From the NCBI RefSeq assembly GCF_000271845.1, contig NZ_JH719394.1:192828-256827 (forward strand): a DNA stretch of 64,000 bases. Reading direction: 5' to 3'. The stretch comes from Rhizobium leguminosarum bv. trifolii WSM2297 (GTDB lineage: Bacteria; Pseudomonadota; Alphaproteobacteria; Rhizobiales; Rhizobiaceae). The notes under the pieces are model-generated. The model made no database searches and was not told the DNA's origin. It worked only from the letters and a program-made list of their open reading frames with translations. The translations under genes and the position numbers were made by a program. Shown here piece by piece: positions 8,609 through 17,240 of the stretch; the first letter of the stretch is position 1; each line of letters starts with the position of its first letter.

Positions 8609-8678
8609 CAGACCTGCCTTCCACGCCGACAACTGGAACATGGCGACCGCCATCGCGGCGCCTGAAAGGTATTCCGAC

Positions 8679-8876
8679 ATGGAAAAACCACGTAGCAAGG
8701 CAGCGCTCTGGCTGCTGATCATCCCGTATATAGGTCTGCTCTGGCCATCATTTTACAATGTCCGCGAGCCGTCGCTTTTCGGCTTTCCCTTCTTCTACTG
8801 GTATCAGCTTCTCTGGGTACCGATCACGGCGACGCTGACCTGGATCGCTTATCGGAGCGTTCGCCATGACGACTGA
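8679..8876 (+). CDS. Small membrane protein, DUF3311-like, partner of MctP
   Basis: A 65-residue protein with two predicted membrane helices (ALWLLIIPYIGLLWPSFYN and YWYQLLWVPITATLTWIAYRSV), charged ends and the length and pattern of the DUF3311 family, which is commonly encoded directly before sodium:solute symporters. The start chosen is the ATG at 8679, with GAAAGGT at 8664-8670; an in-frame ATG at 8640 would add 13 residues. Its end overlaps the mctP start by 11 bp, implying translational coupling and a small accessory subunit role, which is inference. Confidence 0.8.
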   Translation: MEKPRSKAALWLLIIPYIGLLWPSFYNVREPSLFGFPFFYWYQLLWVPITATLTWIAYRSVRHDD

Positions 8877-10341
8877 TATCAACGGCACGGCGCTTGCCGT
8901 CTTCATCTTCTTTTTCGTCCTCGTCACCGTCATGGGCTTCGTCGCCAGCCGCTGGCGCAAGCCCGAGACACTCGCCCATATCGATGAATGGGGCCTCGGC
9001 GGCCGTAACTTCGGCACCTGGATCACCTGGTTCCTCGTCGGCGGCGATTTCTATACCGCCTATACCGTGATCGCCGTCCCGGCGCTGGTCTATACGGTGG
9101 GCGCCTACGGCTTCTTCGCGTTGCCCTATACAATCGTCGTCTATCCCTTTGTCTTCATGGTCATGCCGGTGCTGTGGAAACGCGCCAAGGATTTCGGCTA
9201 TGTGACGGCGGCCGACGTCGTCCATGGTCAATACGGATCGCGCGGCCTCGAACTCGCCGTCGCAGCAACCGGCGTCATCGCCACCATGCCTTACATCGCC
9301 CTCCAGCTCGTCGGCATGACTGCGGTCTTGAAGGCGCTCGGGCTGCATGGCGAACTGCCGCTTGCGATCGCCTTCATCGTACTGGCGCTCTACACCTATT
9401 CGGCGGGTTTGCGCGCCCCCGCCCTGATCGCCTTCGTCAAGGACATCATGATCTATATCGTGGTGATCGCAGCCGTCGCGCTCATCCCGTCGAAGCTCGG
9501 CGGCTATGCCAATGTCTTTGCCTCAGCCGATGCGGCTTTCCAGGCCAAGGGCTCCGGCAACCTGCTGCTCGGTGGCAATCAGTATGTCGCCTATGCCACG
9601 CTCGCCCTCGGTTCGGCGCTCGCGGCCTTCATGTACCCGCACACGCTGACCGGCATCTTTGCTTCCAACAGCGGCAAGACGATCCGCAAGAATGCGATCA
9701 TGCTGCCCGCCTATACGCTGCTGCTCGGCCTTCTGGCGCTGCTCGGCTATATGGGCCATGCCGCCAATCTGAAGCTCGACAGCGCCAATGACGTCGTTCC
9801 GACGCTGTTCAAGACGCTGTTTTCGGGCTGGTTCTCCGGCTTTGCCTTTGCAGCGATCGCCATCGGCGCGCTGGTGCCGGCGGCAGTGATGAGCATTGGT
9901 GCTGCCAATCTCTTCACCCGCAATTTCTGGAAAGCCTATGTCGATCCCAAGGTCAGCGATGCAGGCGAGGCCAAGGTTGCGAAAATTACGTCGCTGGTGG
10001 TGAAGGTCGGAGCGCTTCTCGTCATCATCTTCCTGCCGACGCAGTTCGCACTCGACCTGCAGCTGCTGGGCGGCATCTGGATCCTGCAGACGCTTCCGGC
10101 GCTGGTCTTCGGCCTCTATACCAACTGGTTCCGAGCACCCGCTCTGCTTGCCGGCTGGTTCGTCGGCTTCTGCGGCGGCACCTTCCTCGTCTGGGATGCC
10201 GGCTGGAAGCCGCTGCACCTGATCAGCCTCGGCGGCGAGCCCTTCACCGTCTATACCGGACTGTTGGCGCTTGCGGCGAATATCGGCGTCGCCGTCGTGA
10301 TCAACGCCCTGCTTCCAGCCAAGGCTCCGGCTCGGGCGTAA
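8866..10341 (+). CDS. mctP: Monocarboxylate permease, sodium:solute symporter family
   Basis: A 491-residue inner-membrane transporter of the SSS superfamily with about 13 hydrophobic helices. It resembles MctP of R. leguminosarum, which takes up lactate, pyruvate, alanine and other short monocarboxylates. Features include WGLGGRNFGTWITWFLVGGDFYTAYT near the N-terminus, the typical SSS core, and GALVPAAVMSIGAANLFTRNFW, a conserved SSS segment around residue 340. It follows a coupled DUF3311-like gene and the MctS/MctR pair that should induce it. A strong bidirectional terminator lies just after the stop. The symbol rests on sequence character plus the conserved locus order. Confidence 0.88.
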   Translation: MTTDINGTALAVFIFFFVLVTVMGFVASRWRKPETLAHIDEWGLGGRNFGTWITWFLVGGDFYTAYTVIAVPALVYTVGAYGFFALPYTIVVYPFVFMVMPVLWKRAKDFGYVTAADVVHGQYGSRGLELAVAATGVIATMPYIALQLVGMTAVLKALGLHGELPLAIAFIVLALYTYSAGLRAPALIAFVKDIMIYIVVIAAVALIPSKLGGYANVFASADAAFQAKGSGNLLLGGNQYVAYATLALGSALAAFMYPHTLTGIFASNSGKTIRKNAIMLPAYTLLLGLLALLGYMGHAANLKLDSANDVVPTLFKTLFSGWFSGFAFAAIAIGALVPAAVMSIGAANLFTRNFWKAYVDPKVSDAGEAKVAKITSLVVKVGALLVIIFLPTQFALDLQLLGGIWILQTLPALVFGLYTNWFRAPALLAGWFVGFCGGTFLVWDAGWKPLHLISLGGEPFTVYTGLLALAANIGVAVVINALLPAKAPARA

Positions 10342-10350
10342 GACAAAAAT

Positions 10351-10385
10351 GCGAAGGGCAGCAACGCTGCCCTTCGTTCTTTTAT
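10351..10385. terminator. Bidirectional intrinsic terminator after mctP
   Basis: An 11-bp perfect stem, CGAAGGGCAGC / GCTGCCCTTCG (10352-10362 and 10366-10376), with a 3-nt loop is followed on the plus strand by TTCTTTTATTTTT. On the minus strand it is followed by a shorter ATTTTTGTC tract. It separates the convergent mctP and chemoreceptor genes and can serve both. Confidence 0.85.
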
Positions 10386-10409
10386 TTTTCAGCCGGAGAG
10401 GTCGGGCGA

Positions 10410-12380
10410 TCAAAACTCTTCCCAATCGCCAGCCACTGCCGCATTGCCCTGGGTCGCCGTCCCCTGGAACGACCTGCCCACCTTGGCGATCATCTGGCGC
10501 GCGGGCGAGGCTACGGGTTGAGCATGCTGTGCCACGGCGGCCGGCTGCTGTATGCGCTTGGATGCCACCGCTCCGCCAATGTTGAACTGGCTGAGCAACT
10601 GGAACAATGCATCGGCTTCCTTGGCGAGGTTGTGAGAGGCGGCTGTCGCTTCTTCCACCATGGCAGCGTTCTGCTGTGTGCCCTGGTCCATCCTGTTAAC
10701 GGCGGTATTGATCTCTTTCAGCCCGGTCGCCTGCTCCTGCGAAGCGCCGACGATGGCGCCCACATTGCCGTCGACCTGCTGCACCTGCGCCGCAATCTCC
10801 TGCAGGGCTTTTCCGGTCTCGCCAACCAGGGCGACGCCGTTTTTCACATGGCCGTTCGATGCGTTGATCAGTTCCTTGATTTCCTTTGCCGCCTTGGCGG
10901 AGCGCTGGGCAAGCTCGCGCACTTCCTGAGCGACGACGGCAAAACCCTTGCCCGCTTCGCCGGCGCGCGCGGCTTCGACACCGGCGTTCAGCGCCAAAAG
11001 GTTGGTCTGGAAGGCGATCTCATCGATGACGCCGATGATGCTGCCGATTTCGGTGGCGGAGGATTCGATCTTGCCCATGGCGTCGACCGCATCCCGGACG
11101 ACGCTGCCCGAGCGGTCCGCATTGTCCTTGGTCTTGCGAACCAGCTGGCCTGCTTCCTGAGCCTTGTTGCTCGAGTCGGCGACTGTGGTGGTGATCTCCT
11201 CAAGGGCAGCGGCGGTTTCCTCGACGGAGGCGGCCTGCTGTTCGGTCCGCTTGGCGAGATCGTCCGAAGCGGAGCGGATCTCCTGCGCGCCGGCCGCGAT
11301 GGCGCTGGCGTTCTGAGAAACCTTCTGCATGGCGGCGCGCAGCTTTTCCACCGCGGAATTGAAGTCGGCTCTGAGCTTTTCCAGGGACGGAATGAACGGC
11401 GTGCCGATTTGCTGCGTGAGATCGCCGTCAGCCAGCGCCTGCAACGCATCGCCTAGCTGACCGACCGCCTTATCCGTCTGCTCGGCTAGGGTGCGGCGTT
11501 CGTCGGCATCCTGTTCGAGCCGATGCCGTTCCGCAACCGCCCGCTTGGCCTCCGTGTCGGCTTCCCGCTCCGCCTTTGCCGAAATCGCGTCGCGCAGGCC
11601 GGCCACGGCGCGCGCAAGCTTGCCGATCTCATCACCGCGGGCTTCGAGGCGACGATCGCCGTCGAGATTGCCTTCCGCCATCGCCTTCAGCGAAAGCTGC
11701 AGCTTTGCCAGCGGGCCGACGATCGTGCGCGCGGTAATCGCAGCGGCAACGATCGAAAGAAGAGCCGCGATGCCGAGCGCCGTCAGGACGATCGGCTTGA
11801 AGCCGCTTGCCGTGCTGCGAACCTCGCCGCCAATCGATTTGTTCAGTGCTTCCTGGTAGTCGATAAATTTGTTGATGGCACCGAGCCAGGCAACGAAGGC
11901 CGGCCTTGCCTGTTCGAGCAGGATCTTGCGGGCTGCCTCGCCATCGCCTTTTTCCTGCAGCGCAATGATCTGAGCGACCAGAGGATTGGTTTTCGCCTGT
12001 ATGTCAGCGATTTCGCTGAGAATGGTCTTTTCCTGATCCGTGGCACCTGCCGGCGATGCGACCATCTCCGCCATGCGTTTTTCATTTTCGGCATAGGAGG
12101 CGGCCAGTTTTTCGATCAATGCCTCGGCCGCCTTGCGTTCATCGGCGGAGGTCACCAGGGTCACATCGCGAATGGCGATCGCCCGATCATGCACGCTGCC
12201 GCGATAGTTGATGGCAAACCGCTGCTTGACGCTGTTGACGTCGTTGATCGTCCCGAGATTGTTGTTGATCTCCGCGACCTGCACGGCCGAGTAGATGCTC
12301 AGGCCGGCCATCAGCAGGATCAGAAAGCTGAAACCAAGGGCGAGACGCATCGCGATCCCGAAACTCTTAATGCTGTTCAT
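10410..12380 (-). CDS. Methyl-accepting chemotaxis protein
   Basis: A 656-residue chemoreceptor. An N-terminal membrane helix (about 10-30), a helical periplasmic sensor of the four-helix-bundle type (about 31-190), a second membrane helix (about 192-215) and HAMP regions come first. The long cytoplasmic coiled coil has the conserved signalling tip [28 protein letters not shown]. The protein ends in GDWEEF, matching the xWxxF pentapeptide that tethers the CheR methyltransferase and CheB, so this is probably a receptor able to assist adaptation of tail-less receptors. The ligand is unknown. The neighbouring mctP and sugar-acid transporters do not prove a functional link. Confidence 0.93.
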   Translation of the reverse strand: MNSIKSFGIAMRLALGFSFLILLMAGLSIYSAVQVAEINNNLGTINDVNSVKQRFAINYRGSVHDRAIAIRDVTLVTSADERKAAEALIEKLAASYAENEKRMAEMVASPAGATDQEKTILSEIADIQAKTNPLVAQIIALQEKGDGEAARKILLEQARPAFVAWLGAINKFIDYQEALNKSIGGEVRSTASGFKPIVLTALGIAALLSIVAAAITARTIVGPLAKLQLSLKAMAEGNLDGDRRLEARGDEIGKLARAVAGLRDAISAKAEREADTEAKRAVAERHRLEQDADERRTLAEQTDKAVGQLGDALQALADGDLTQQIGTPFIPSLEKLRADFNSAVEKLRAAMQKVSQNASAIAAGAQEIRSASDDLAKRTEQQAASVEETAAALEEITTTVADSSNKAQEAGQLVRKTKDNADRSGSVVRDAVDAMGKIESSATEIGSIIGVIDEIAFQTNLLALNAGVEAARAGEAGKGFAVVAQEVRELAQRSAKAAKEIKELINASNGHVKNGVALVGETGKALQEIAAQVQQVDGNVGAIVGASQEQATGLKEINTAVNRMDQGTQQNAAMVEEATAASHNLAKEADALFQLLSQFNIGGAVASKRIQQPAAVAQHAQPVASPARQMIAKVGRSFQGTATQGNAAVAGDWEEF

Positions 12381-12883
12381 TCGCGCTCTCCATCGTGTCG
12401 GCGAAGTTTAAAGGTGTCTGTGACCAGGGAATCTGTCCCCGAATGTGTCGCCGGGGCACCACCGCGCGTCGCATCCAAAGCGGGGCGAGCGTCAGGGTAA
12501 CAACGTCGATTTCATGGGAGATTTCGGGATACCTTGGCCGGCCATCATGGCGTAGGTGACGATCCTCAGAACGTCGCTCCGATACTCTTAAAAATAGGAG
12601 GAGATATTTTAGAGAGTGTAAACGAAGCCGAGAGGACGTCATTATGCTGCGCTTTTTGTATATTTTGTCGCATTTTTCGTCCTGATAACCCCGACGCTCG
12701 CGCCGGAAAGAGTACGTCAAGTTGTTGGTTTGAATTGGCACACATTTCCTTTTGCAAACGGGCCGTTTGAATCCACTTGCCAGCATCGATATTCAGCGAC
12801 GAAGTTCGCCGTTAAGCGCAACTCTTTGAGAATTGTTAGAAGTTCTCGCAGACTATGCGGGTGCGGAAAGGAATAGGGCAGAG
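12381..12883. other. Intergenic region between chemoreceptor and GGDEF genes, no gene seen
   Basis: About 450-500 bp between divergent genes. No open frame with protein-like composition or a good ribosome site was found. It is more AT-rich than its surroundings around 12580-12720 and holds the inverted repeat at 12584-12617. It probably carries the promoters of both flanking genes. Confidence 0.6.
12584..12617. repeat. Imperfect AT-rich inverted repeat around a GGAGGAGA loop
   Basis: ACTCTTAAAAATA and TATTTTAGAGAGT pair at 11 of 13 positions around the 8-base centre GGAGGAGA. In RNA form the loop would present a ribosome-binding-like GGAGGAG sequence. It may be a regulator site or an mRNA structure; neither is established. 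Confidence 0.4.
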
Positions 12884-14560
12884 GTGGCAGGACAGGCTTC
12901 TTCCAAGTCAAAGCAAGATCGGAACCTGGCAGCGAGCTGGCAGGAACTGCTGGACAGTGCCGTGCGCCTGGACTGGGAATGCCGCACCGGCGAAGCGCTC
13001 GAGGTTGCAGAAGCGGCTTATGAAGCAGCCCTCGAGACGGGCGACGTTGCCGGGGCCTTGCGCGTCTCGCATCGGCTGGCGCTCATCCATTTCAACAAGG
13101 AGACCTTGGCTGAAGGCCTGAAAATCTGCCTTCGCGCCGAAACCTGGCTCCGATATTGCCAGGATCAGGCTGCAATCATTTCGCTGCAGTCGGTCCATGG
13201 CGGCATCCTCGTGGCGCTCGGCGATCTGGAAACCGGCTTCGCCTTGCTGACCGACTGCCAGAAACGCACCAAATCCTGCCCGGACCCCCTGGCCAACTGG
13301 CGGGCGCGCACTGCCTATGCGGTGGCCCTGTTCGATTCAAATGATTTCGACCGCGCCGCCGAGGCGGCGGCCGAGAGCCTCAATTATGCGGAGACGAGCG
13401 GCCTGGCGAAGGGCTCAGTGCTGATCGCCCGTTCGATTGCCAGCCGCATGGCGGCGCGCGCGCTCGGCGAACATCGGCTGGCACGACGGGAGATCGACGA
13501 CCTCCTGCTTGCCCGCATGGCAGAGCAGCTGCATTCGATTCTCACAGAAGCTCAGGATGAAGACCTGAGCTATGAGATTGCCGAATGCCATTGTTATCTC
13601 GGGCTGCTGGCTTGGACGCGCGGCGAAGACGCGGTGGCAGCGGGCCGCTATATCGCCGCGATTGCCGCCTCTCAGGTCGCGCAGGACGAGGTGCTGCTGG
13701 CGGAGACTTCCTATTGGTACGCCTATCTGCTGGCGGGGCAGGGCGCTTTCGACGAAGCGCAGTCGCTGCTTGCCGGCATCGAGGCGATGGAGCAGGTTCT
13801 GGCCGTGCCGCGCATGAAGCTGCGCCATTTCGACATGCGCTTCCGGATCGCCGAAATGGCCGGCGACTGGAAGGCGGCCTTCGACTACCACAGGATCTAT
13901 CATGGGCTGGTGGTCGAGGATTATCGGCGCCTTGCCTCGGCGCGCGCCTATACAATGAAGCTGGCGCTCGATCTGGAGACGATGCGCCGCAAGGAAGACA
14001 GCGCCCGTCTGGAACGCGAGCGGCTGCTGGAGGAAAACCTGCGGCTTGCCTCCGAACAGCGCGACGCGGTGCTGGCATCGCGCACCGATCCGCTGACCGG
14101 TCTCGGCAATCGGCGCGAGTTGCAGCAGCGTTGCGGGGATTGGGCCGAGACCGGCGTGACCCATGCGGCCCTGATTTTATGCGACATCGACCATTTCAAA
14201 CGCATCAACGATGTCTTTTCCCATTCGATCGGCGATATCGTCCTCTCCCGCGTTGCCGGCTTCCTCAGCGATGCCGGAGCGGAAGGCAGCCTGGCGATCC
14301 GCATGGGTGGCGAGGAATTCCTGCTCTTGCTTCCCGGCACGACGGCTGCAGACGCCTTCGCCGCTGCCGAACGGCTGCGCCTGTTGGTGCAGGATCACGA
14401 CTGGTCGCAGGTGATCCCGCAGCTCGCGGTCACCTGTTCCATCGGCCTGGCAGATTGGTCCTTAGCCGATCGTCTGGAGGCCGCACTGCATGTGGCCGAC
14501 GCCAACCTCTACGTCGCCAAGAATGCCGGCCGTAACCGATGCGTGGCGACGGCGAGCTGA
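12884..14560 (+). CDS. Cytosolic diguanylate cyclase with TPR-like N-terminal domain
   Basis: About 558 residues if it starts at the GTG at 12884; a TTG at 12833 would add 17 residues, and neither site has a strong ribosome-binding sequence. There is no signal or membrane segment. The N-terminal two thirds is alpha-helical and rich in alanine and leucine, with tetratricopeptide-like pairs (for example residues around GEALEVAEAAYEAALETGD). A coiled-coil linker (ETMRRKEDSARLERERLLEE) leads to a GGDEF domain with DPLTGLGNRRELQQR and RMGGEEF, an active-site variant (GGEEF) that is normally catalytic. It should make c-di-GMP in response to a cytosolic protein partner. It has no obvious operon partner. 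Confidence 0.85.
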   Translation: MAGQASSKSKQDRNLAASWQELLDSAVRLDWECRTGEALEVAEAAYEAALETGDVAGALRVSHRLALIHFNKETLAEGLKICLRAETWLRYCQDQAAIISLQSVHGGILVALGDLETGFALLTDCQKRTKSCPDPLANWRARTAYAVALFDSNDFDRAAEAAAESLNYAETSGLAKGSVLIARSIASRMAARALGEHRLARREIDDLLLARMAEQLHSILTEAQDEDLSYEIAECHCYLGLLAWTRGEDAVAAGRYIAAIAASQVAQDEVLLAETSYWYAYLLAGQGAFDEAQSLLAGIEAMEQVLAVPRMKLRHFDMRFRIAEMAGDWKAAFDYHRIYHGLVVEDYRRLASARAYTMKLALDLETMRRKEDSARLERERLLEENLRLASEQRDAVLASRTDPLTGLGNRRELQQRCGDWAETGVTHAALILCDIDHFKRINDVFSHSIGDIVLSRVAGFLSDAGAEGSLAIRMGGEEFLLLLPGTTAADAFAAAERLRLLVQDHDWSQVIPQLAVTCSIGLADWSLADRLEAALHVADANLYVAKNAGRNRCVATAS

Positions 14561-14599
14561 GGTCGCCGTCGAGATATTCACTGCGCAAATCGCCTGATG

Positions 14600-14938
14600 T
14601 CAGGCACTATGCGGCGCGTATTCGTTGGCCTGGAATACGTGATGATGCACCTTGCCGGTGAAGAGCTGCAGGAGTTCGCCGGTGACCTCGCGGCTCTCAA
14701 ACCGCACATCGGACAGAAGCGCTGCCTTCACCGCATCCATATCGGGATAACGGATAGCGAGCGCCATGGCATAGACCGGGGCGCCTTCGTCGCGCTCCAT
14801 TCCATCCAGCACCCGGACTTCCTCGGCGCCCGGAAATTGCGTCCATAGCGGGACGAGCCGCTGCTTCACAAAATCGCGGAACTCCTCTTCCCGACCGGGA
14901 TGGATTTCGCCTTCAAACAAAGCGTAACGAATGATCAT
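14600..14938 (-). CDS. Small alpha/beta-barrel-like protein at the end of the sugar ABC operon
   Basis: A 112-residue protein from the ATG at 14938 (MIIRYALFEGEIHPG), with an AAAAGAGAA ribosome site; an upstream start would add 26 residues without family character. The pattern beta-alpha-beta-beta-alpha-beta, starting YALFEGEIHPGREEEFRDFVKQRL, resembles dimeric ferredoxin-like alpha+beta barrel proteins (EthD/Dabb type). It has no membrane or signal segment. It lies 96 bp downstream of the sugar-binding protein and in the same direction, so it probably belongs to the sugar-acid operon, perhaps as a mutarotase-like or regulatory accessory. Function is not recognised. Confidence 0.65.
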   Translation of the reverse strand: MIIRYALFEGEIHPGREEEFRDFVKQRLVPLWTQFPGAEEVRVLDGMERDEGAPVYAMALAIRYPDMDAVKAALLSDVRFESREVTGELLQLFTGKVHHHVFQANEYAPHSA

Positions 14939-15034
14939 GGGTTCTCTTTTCCAAAACTCGCGGAGCTGGATCGATGTTGACGTGCGTGTATGGAGGTGGG
15001 GCGTATCGGCCGACACGCCCCCCGATCGTGAGGC

Positions 15035-16138
15035 TTATTTGCCCCAGATTTTCTTGTACTGATCGCGATAGCCGTTGTCGGGATCGAAGCTGTTCTTCGG
15101 TCCGCCGTCGAATTCGACATTCGCACTGGTCACCACATGCAGCGGCGACACATAGCCCGACCAGGCGACACCCGCGAAAGCGCGGTTCAGTTCGTCGACG
15201 AGCTGCCAGCCTTGGAGATTGAGCGGCTCGGCGACTGTGACGGCCTGGAACTGCTTGGCGCGGATACGCTGATAAGCACTCTCCGAACCGTCGCCGGCTG
15301 CGACGTTGACCGGCTTTCCATCACCGGCGATACCGGCCGAGGCGAGCGACGGCCCCATGAAGTCGTAATAAAGGTCGTTGATCGCCAGCGAATGCGTCCA
15401 CTTCGCGCCATACTTCTGCAGAAGCGAGGTGGTGAGCTGCGGCATGCGCTGAGAGGTTTCGGCAATCGGCGTGTCGACATATTCGAGCACGGTGCCGCCG
15501 AGATCCTCGATCTCCTTCTTCATGCGATCGGCCTTGGCAATCGCGATCGCATAGGTGGAATCGGTGAAGATGATGACCCCCGGCTTGCCACCGGCATCGA
15601 CGAAGGCCCAGTCTGCCGCGGACTTCGATACTTCCATCGCATCGGTGGTGACATTGGCGAAGACGCCGACGTCGGCAACCGGGCCGACGGCCGAGGCGGC
15701 GTGCCAGGAAACCATCGGAATGCCCGCAGCCTTGGCCGCTTCCATCGCCGGCTTCTGCTCGACCGCGTCGAAGCCGTTGATGATGATGCCATCCGGCTTC
15801 AGCGCCATGGCCTGGCCGAATGCCGCCGTCCGTCCCCCGATCGAACCGGCGCCGTCGAGCACTTTCACCGTCCAGCCGAGCGCGCCTGCCGCTTCCTGAA
15901 CGCCGTTGGCCACGCCGAGGATGCCGCCGTTCTTCATGTCGCCGGCAAGGATGACGATGTTCTTGCCCGCAGCCGCCTTGGGGCCGCTGGTCGGGCCATC
16001 CCATGCGCTTACCTTGGACGCATATTTCTCGACCACCGCTTTGGCGTCAGTCATGGAATCGGCCAATGCCGGCATGCTCAGCATAACGGCGACGGTTGCG
16101 ACCGTTGCCTGCAATAAAGTCCTGCGTTTCATGTTCAC
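15035..16138 (-). CDS. Sugar ABC transporter periplasmic binding protein (CUT2 type)
   Basis: A 367-residue substrate-binding protein of the Peripla_BP_4 (ribose/xylose-like) group. The N-terminus MKRRTLLQATVATVAVMLSMPALA is a signal peptide with a twin arginine and an ALA-D cleavage site. The mature part shows KNIVILAGDMKNGG near the start, the PDGIIINGFD hinge strand and KPGVIIFTDSTYA. It is longer than typical ribose-binding proteins. It is encoded after the ATPase and permease on the minus strand and lies in the LacI-regulated sugar-acid module. A sugar acid such as gluconate, idonate or a ketogluconate is the likely ligand by context. Confidence 0.88.
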   Translation of the reverse strand: MNMKRRTLLQATVATVAVMLSMPALADSMTDAKAVVEKYASKVSAWDGPTSGPKAAAGKNIVILAGDMKNGGILGVANGVQEAAGALGWTVKVLDGAGSIGGRTAAFGQAMALKPDGIIINGFDAVEQKPAMEAAKAAGIPMVSWHAASAVGPVADVGVFANVTTDAMEVSKSAADWAFVDAGGKPGVIIFTDSTYAIAIAKADRMKKEIEDLGGTVLEYVDTPIAETSQRMPQLTTSLLQKYGAKWTHSLAINDLYYDFMGPSLASAGIAGDGKPVNVAAGDGSESAYQRIRAKQFQAVTVAEPLNLQGWQLVDELNRAFAGVAWSGYVSPLHVVTSANVEFDGGPKNSFDPDNGYRDQYKKIWGK

Positions 16139-16181
16139 TCCTCCATTTTGTTTATCGTGGAATGCCGGTGGACCGGCATCC

Positions 16182-17222
16182 TCATTTGTATGCGGGTGTG
16201 ATCCTCCTCACGGCCCCGCGTTTGCGCTGGGCGTAGCCTGCTATGCCGATGGCAATCAGCAGGGTCACGCCGTTGAACAGCGGTTCGACGAAGAACGACC
16301 CGCCGAATTGCTGAATTCCCGATATTCCGACCGCCAGGATGATGACGCCGATCAAGGTGCCCCAGACGTTGACCCGGCCCGGCTTGATCGTCGTCGATCC
16401 CAGGAAAGCGCCGACGAGCGCCGGGAGGAGATATTCAAGGCCGACGCTCGCCTGGCCGATGCGCAGCTTCGAGGCGAGGAGAACTCCCGTCAGAGCCGCC
16501 AGCAGGCCCGATGTGACGAATGCACCCATCACGAACTTGCGGACCGGAATGCCATTGAGCGCAGCGGCCTTGGGGTTGGCGCCGATGGCGTAGAGATAGC
16601 GGCCGATCGGCAGGTATTCGAGCACGATCCACATGCAGATCGCGATCAGCAGCACGTAGAAGCCGGTAATCGGCAGGCCGAACAGCATGGTGCCGTTCAG
16701 CGCGTAGAAACCTTCAGGCAGGACGCCGACCACCTGCCGCCCGCCGGTGTGCCAGAGGGCAAGCGCGTAGAGGACCGTTCCGGTGCCGAGGGTGGCGATG
16801 AAGCTGTCGATCTTGGCGACCTCGACCAGCAGGCCATTGATGAGGCCGGTGAATACTCCGAGGGCGAGAACGATGACGACGGCGACCGGCCAAGGCAGGC
16901 CGTAGACCGTCTGCAGGCTGATGGCGAGAATGTGCCAGAGAACGATGCCGTAGCCGACGGTCAGGTCGATACGGCCCGATGCCATCGGGATCATCGCAGC
17001 GAGCGACAGGAGGGCGATGATCGCCTTGTCGGAAACGATCGAACGGACGTTCAAGACCGTCGGAAACGTATCCGGCAGCATGATCGAGAAGAGCAGGATC
17101 AGGCCAACGGTCAGGATCACCAGTCCATAGACGGGGATCAGGCGTCCGATCTTCTGTCCTGTGGACAGGCCGGCCATTTCGCTCTTGGTCGGCTCCAGCG
17201 CCGTGGATTCAATGGATTGCAT
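16182..17222 (-). CDS. Sugar ABC transporter permease (CUT2 type)
   Basis: A 346-residue BPD_transp_2 permease with about ten hydrophobic segments. Conserved features include SIVSDKAIIALLSLAAMIPMASG, GRIDLTVGYG and GLINGLLVEVAKIDSFIATLGTG, the motif typical of RbsC/XylH-like proteins. A second conserved segment (ANPKAAALNGIPVRKFV) contacts the ATPase. As usual for CUT2 systems a single permease gene is present, which should act as a homodimer. It lies between the ATPase (18 bp upstream) and the binding protein. Confidence 0.92.
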   Translation of the reverse strand: MQSIESTALEPTKSEMAGLSTGQKIGRLIPVYGLVILTVGLILLFSIMLPDTFPTVLNVRSIVSDKAIIALLSLAAMIPMASGRIDLTVGYGIVLWHILAISLQTVYGLPWPVAVVIVLALGVFTGLINGLLVEVAKIDSFIATLGTGTVLYALALWHTGGRQVVGVLPEGFYALNGTMLFGLPITGFYVLLIAICMWIVLEYLPIGRYLYAIGANPKAAALNGIPVRKFVMGAFVTSGLLAALTGVLLASKLRIGQASVGLEYLLPALVGAFLGSTTIKPGRVNVWGTLIGVIILAVGISGIQQFGGSFFVEPLFNGVTLLIAIGIAGYAQRKRGAVRRITPAYK

Positions 17223-17240
17223 GGCTGTTCTCCCGATGGC

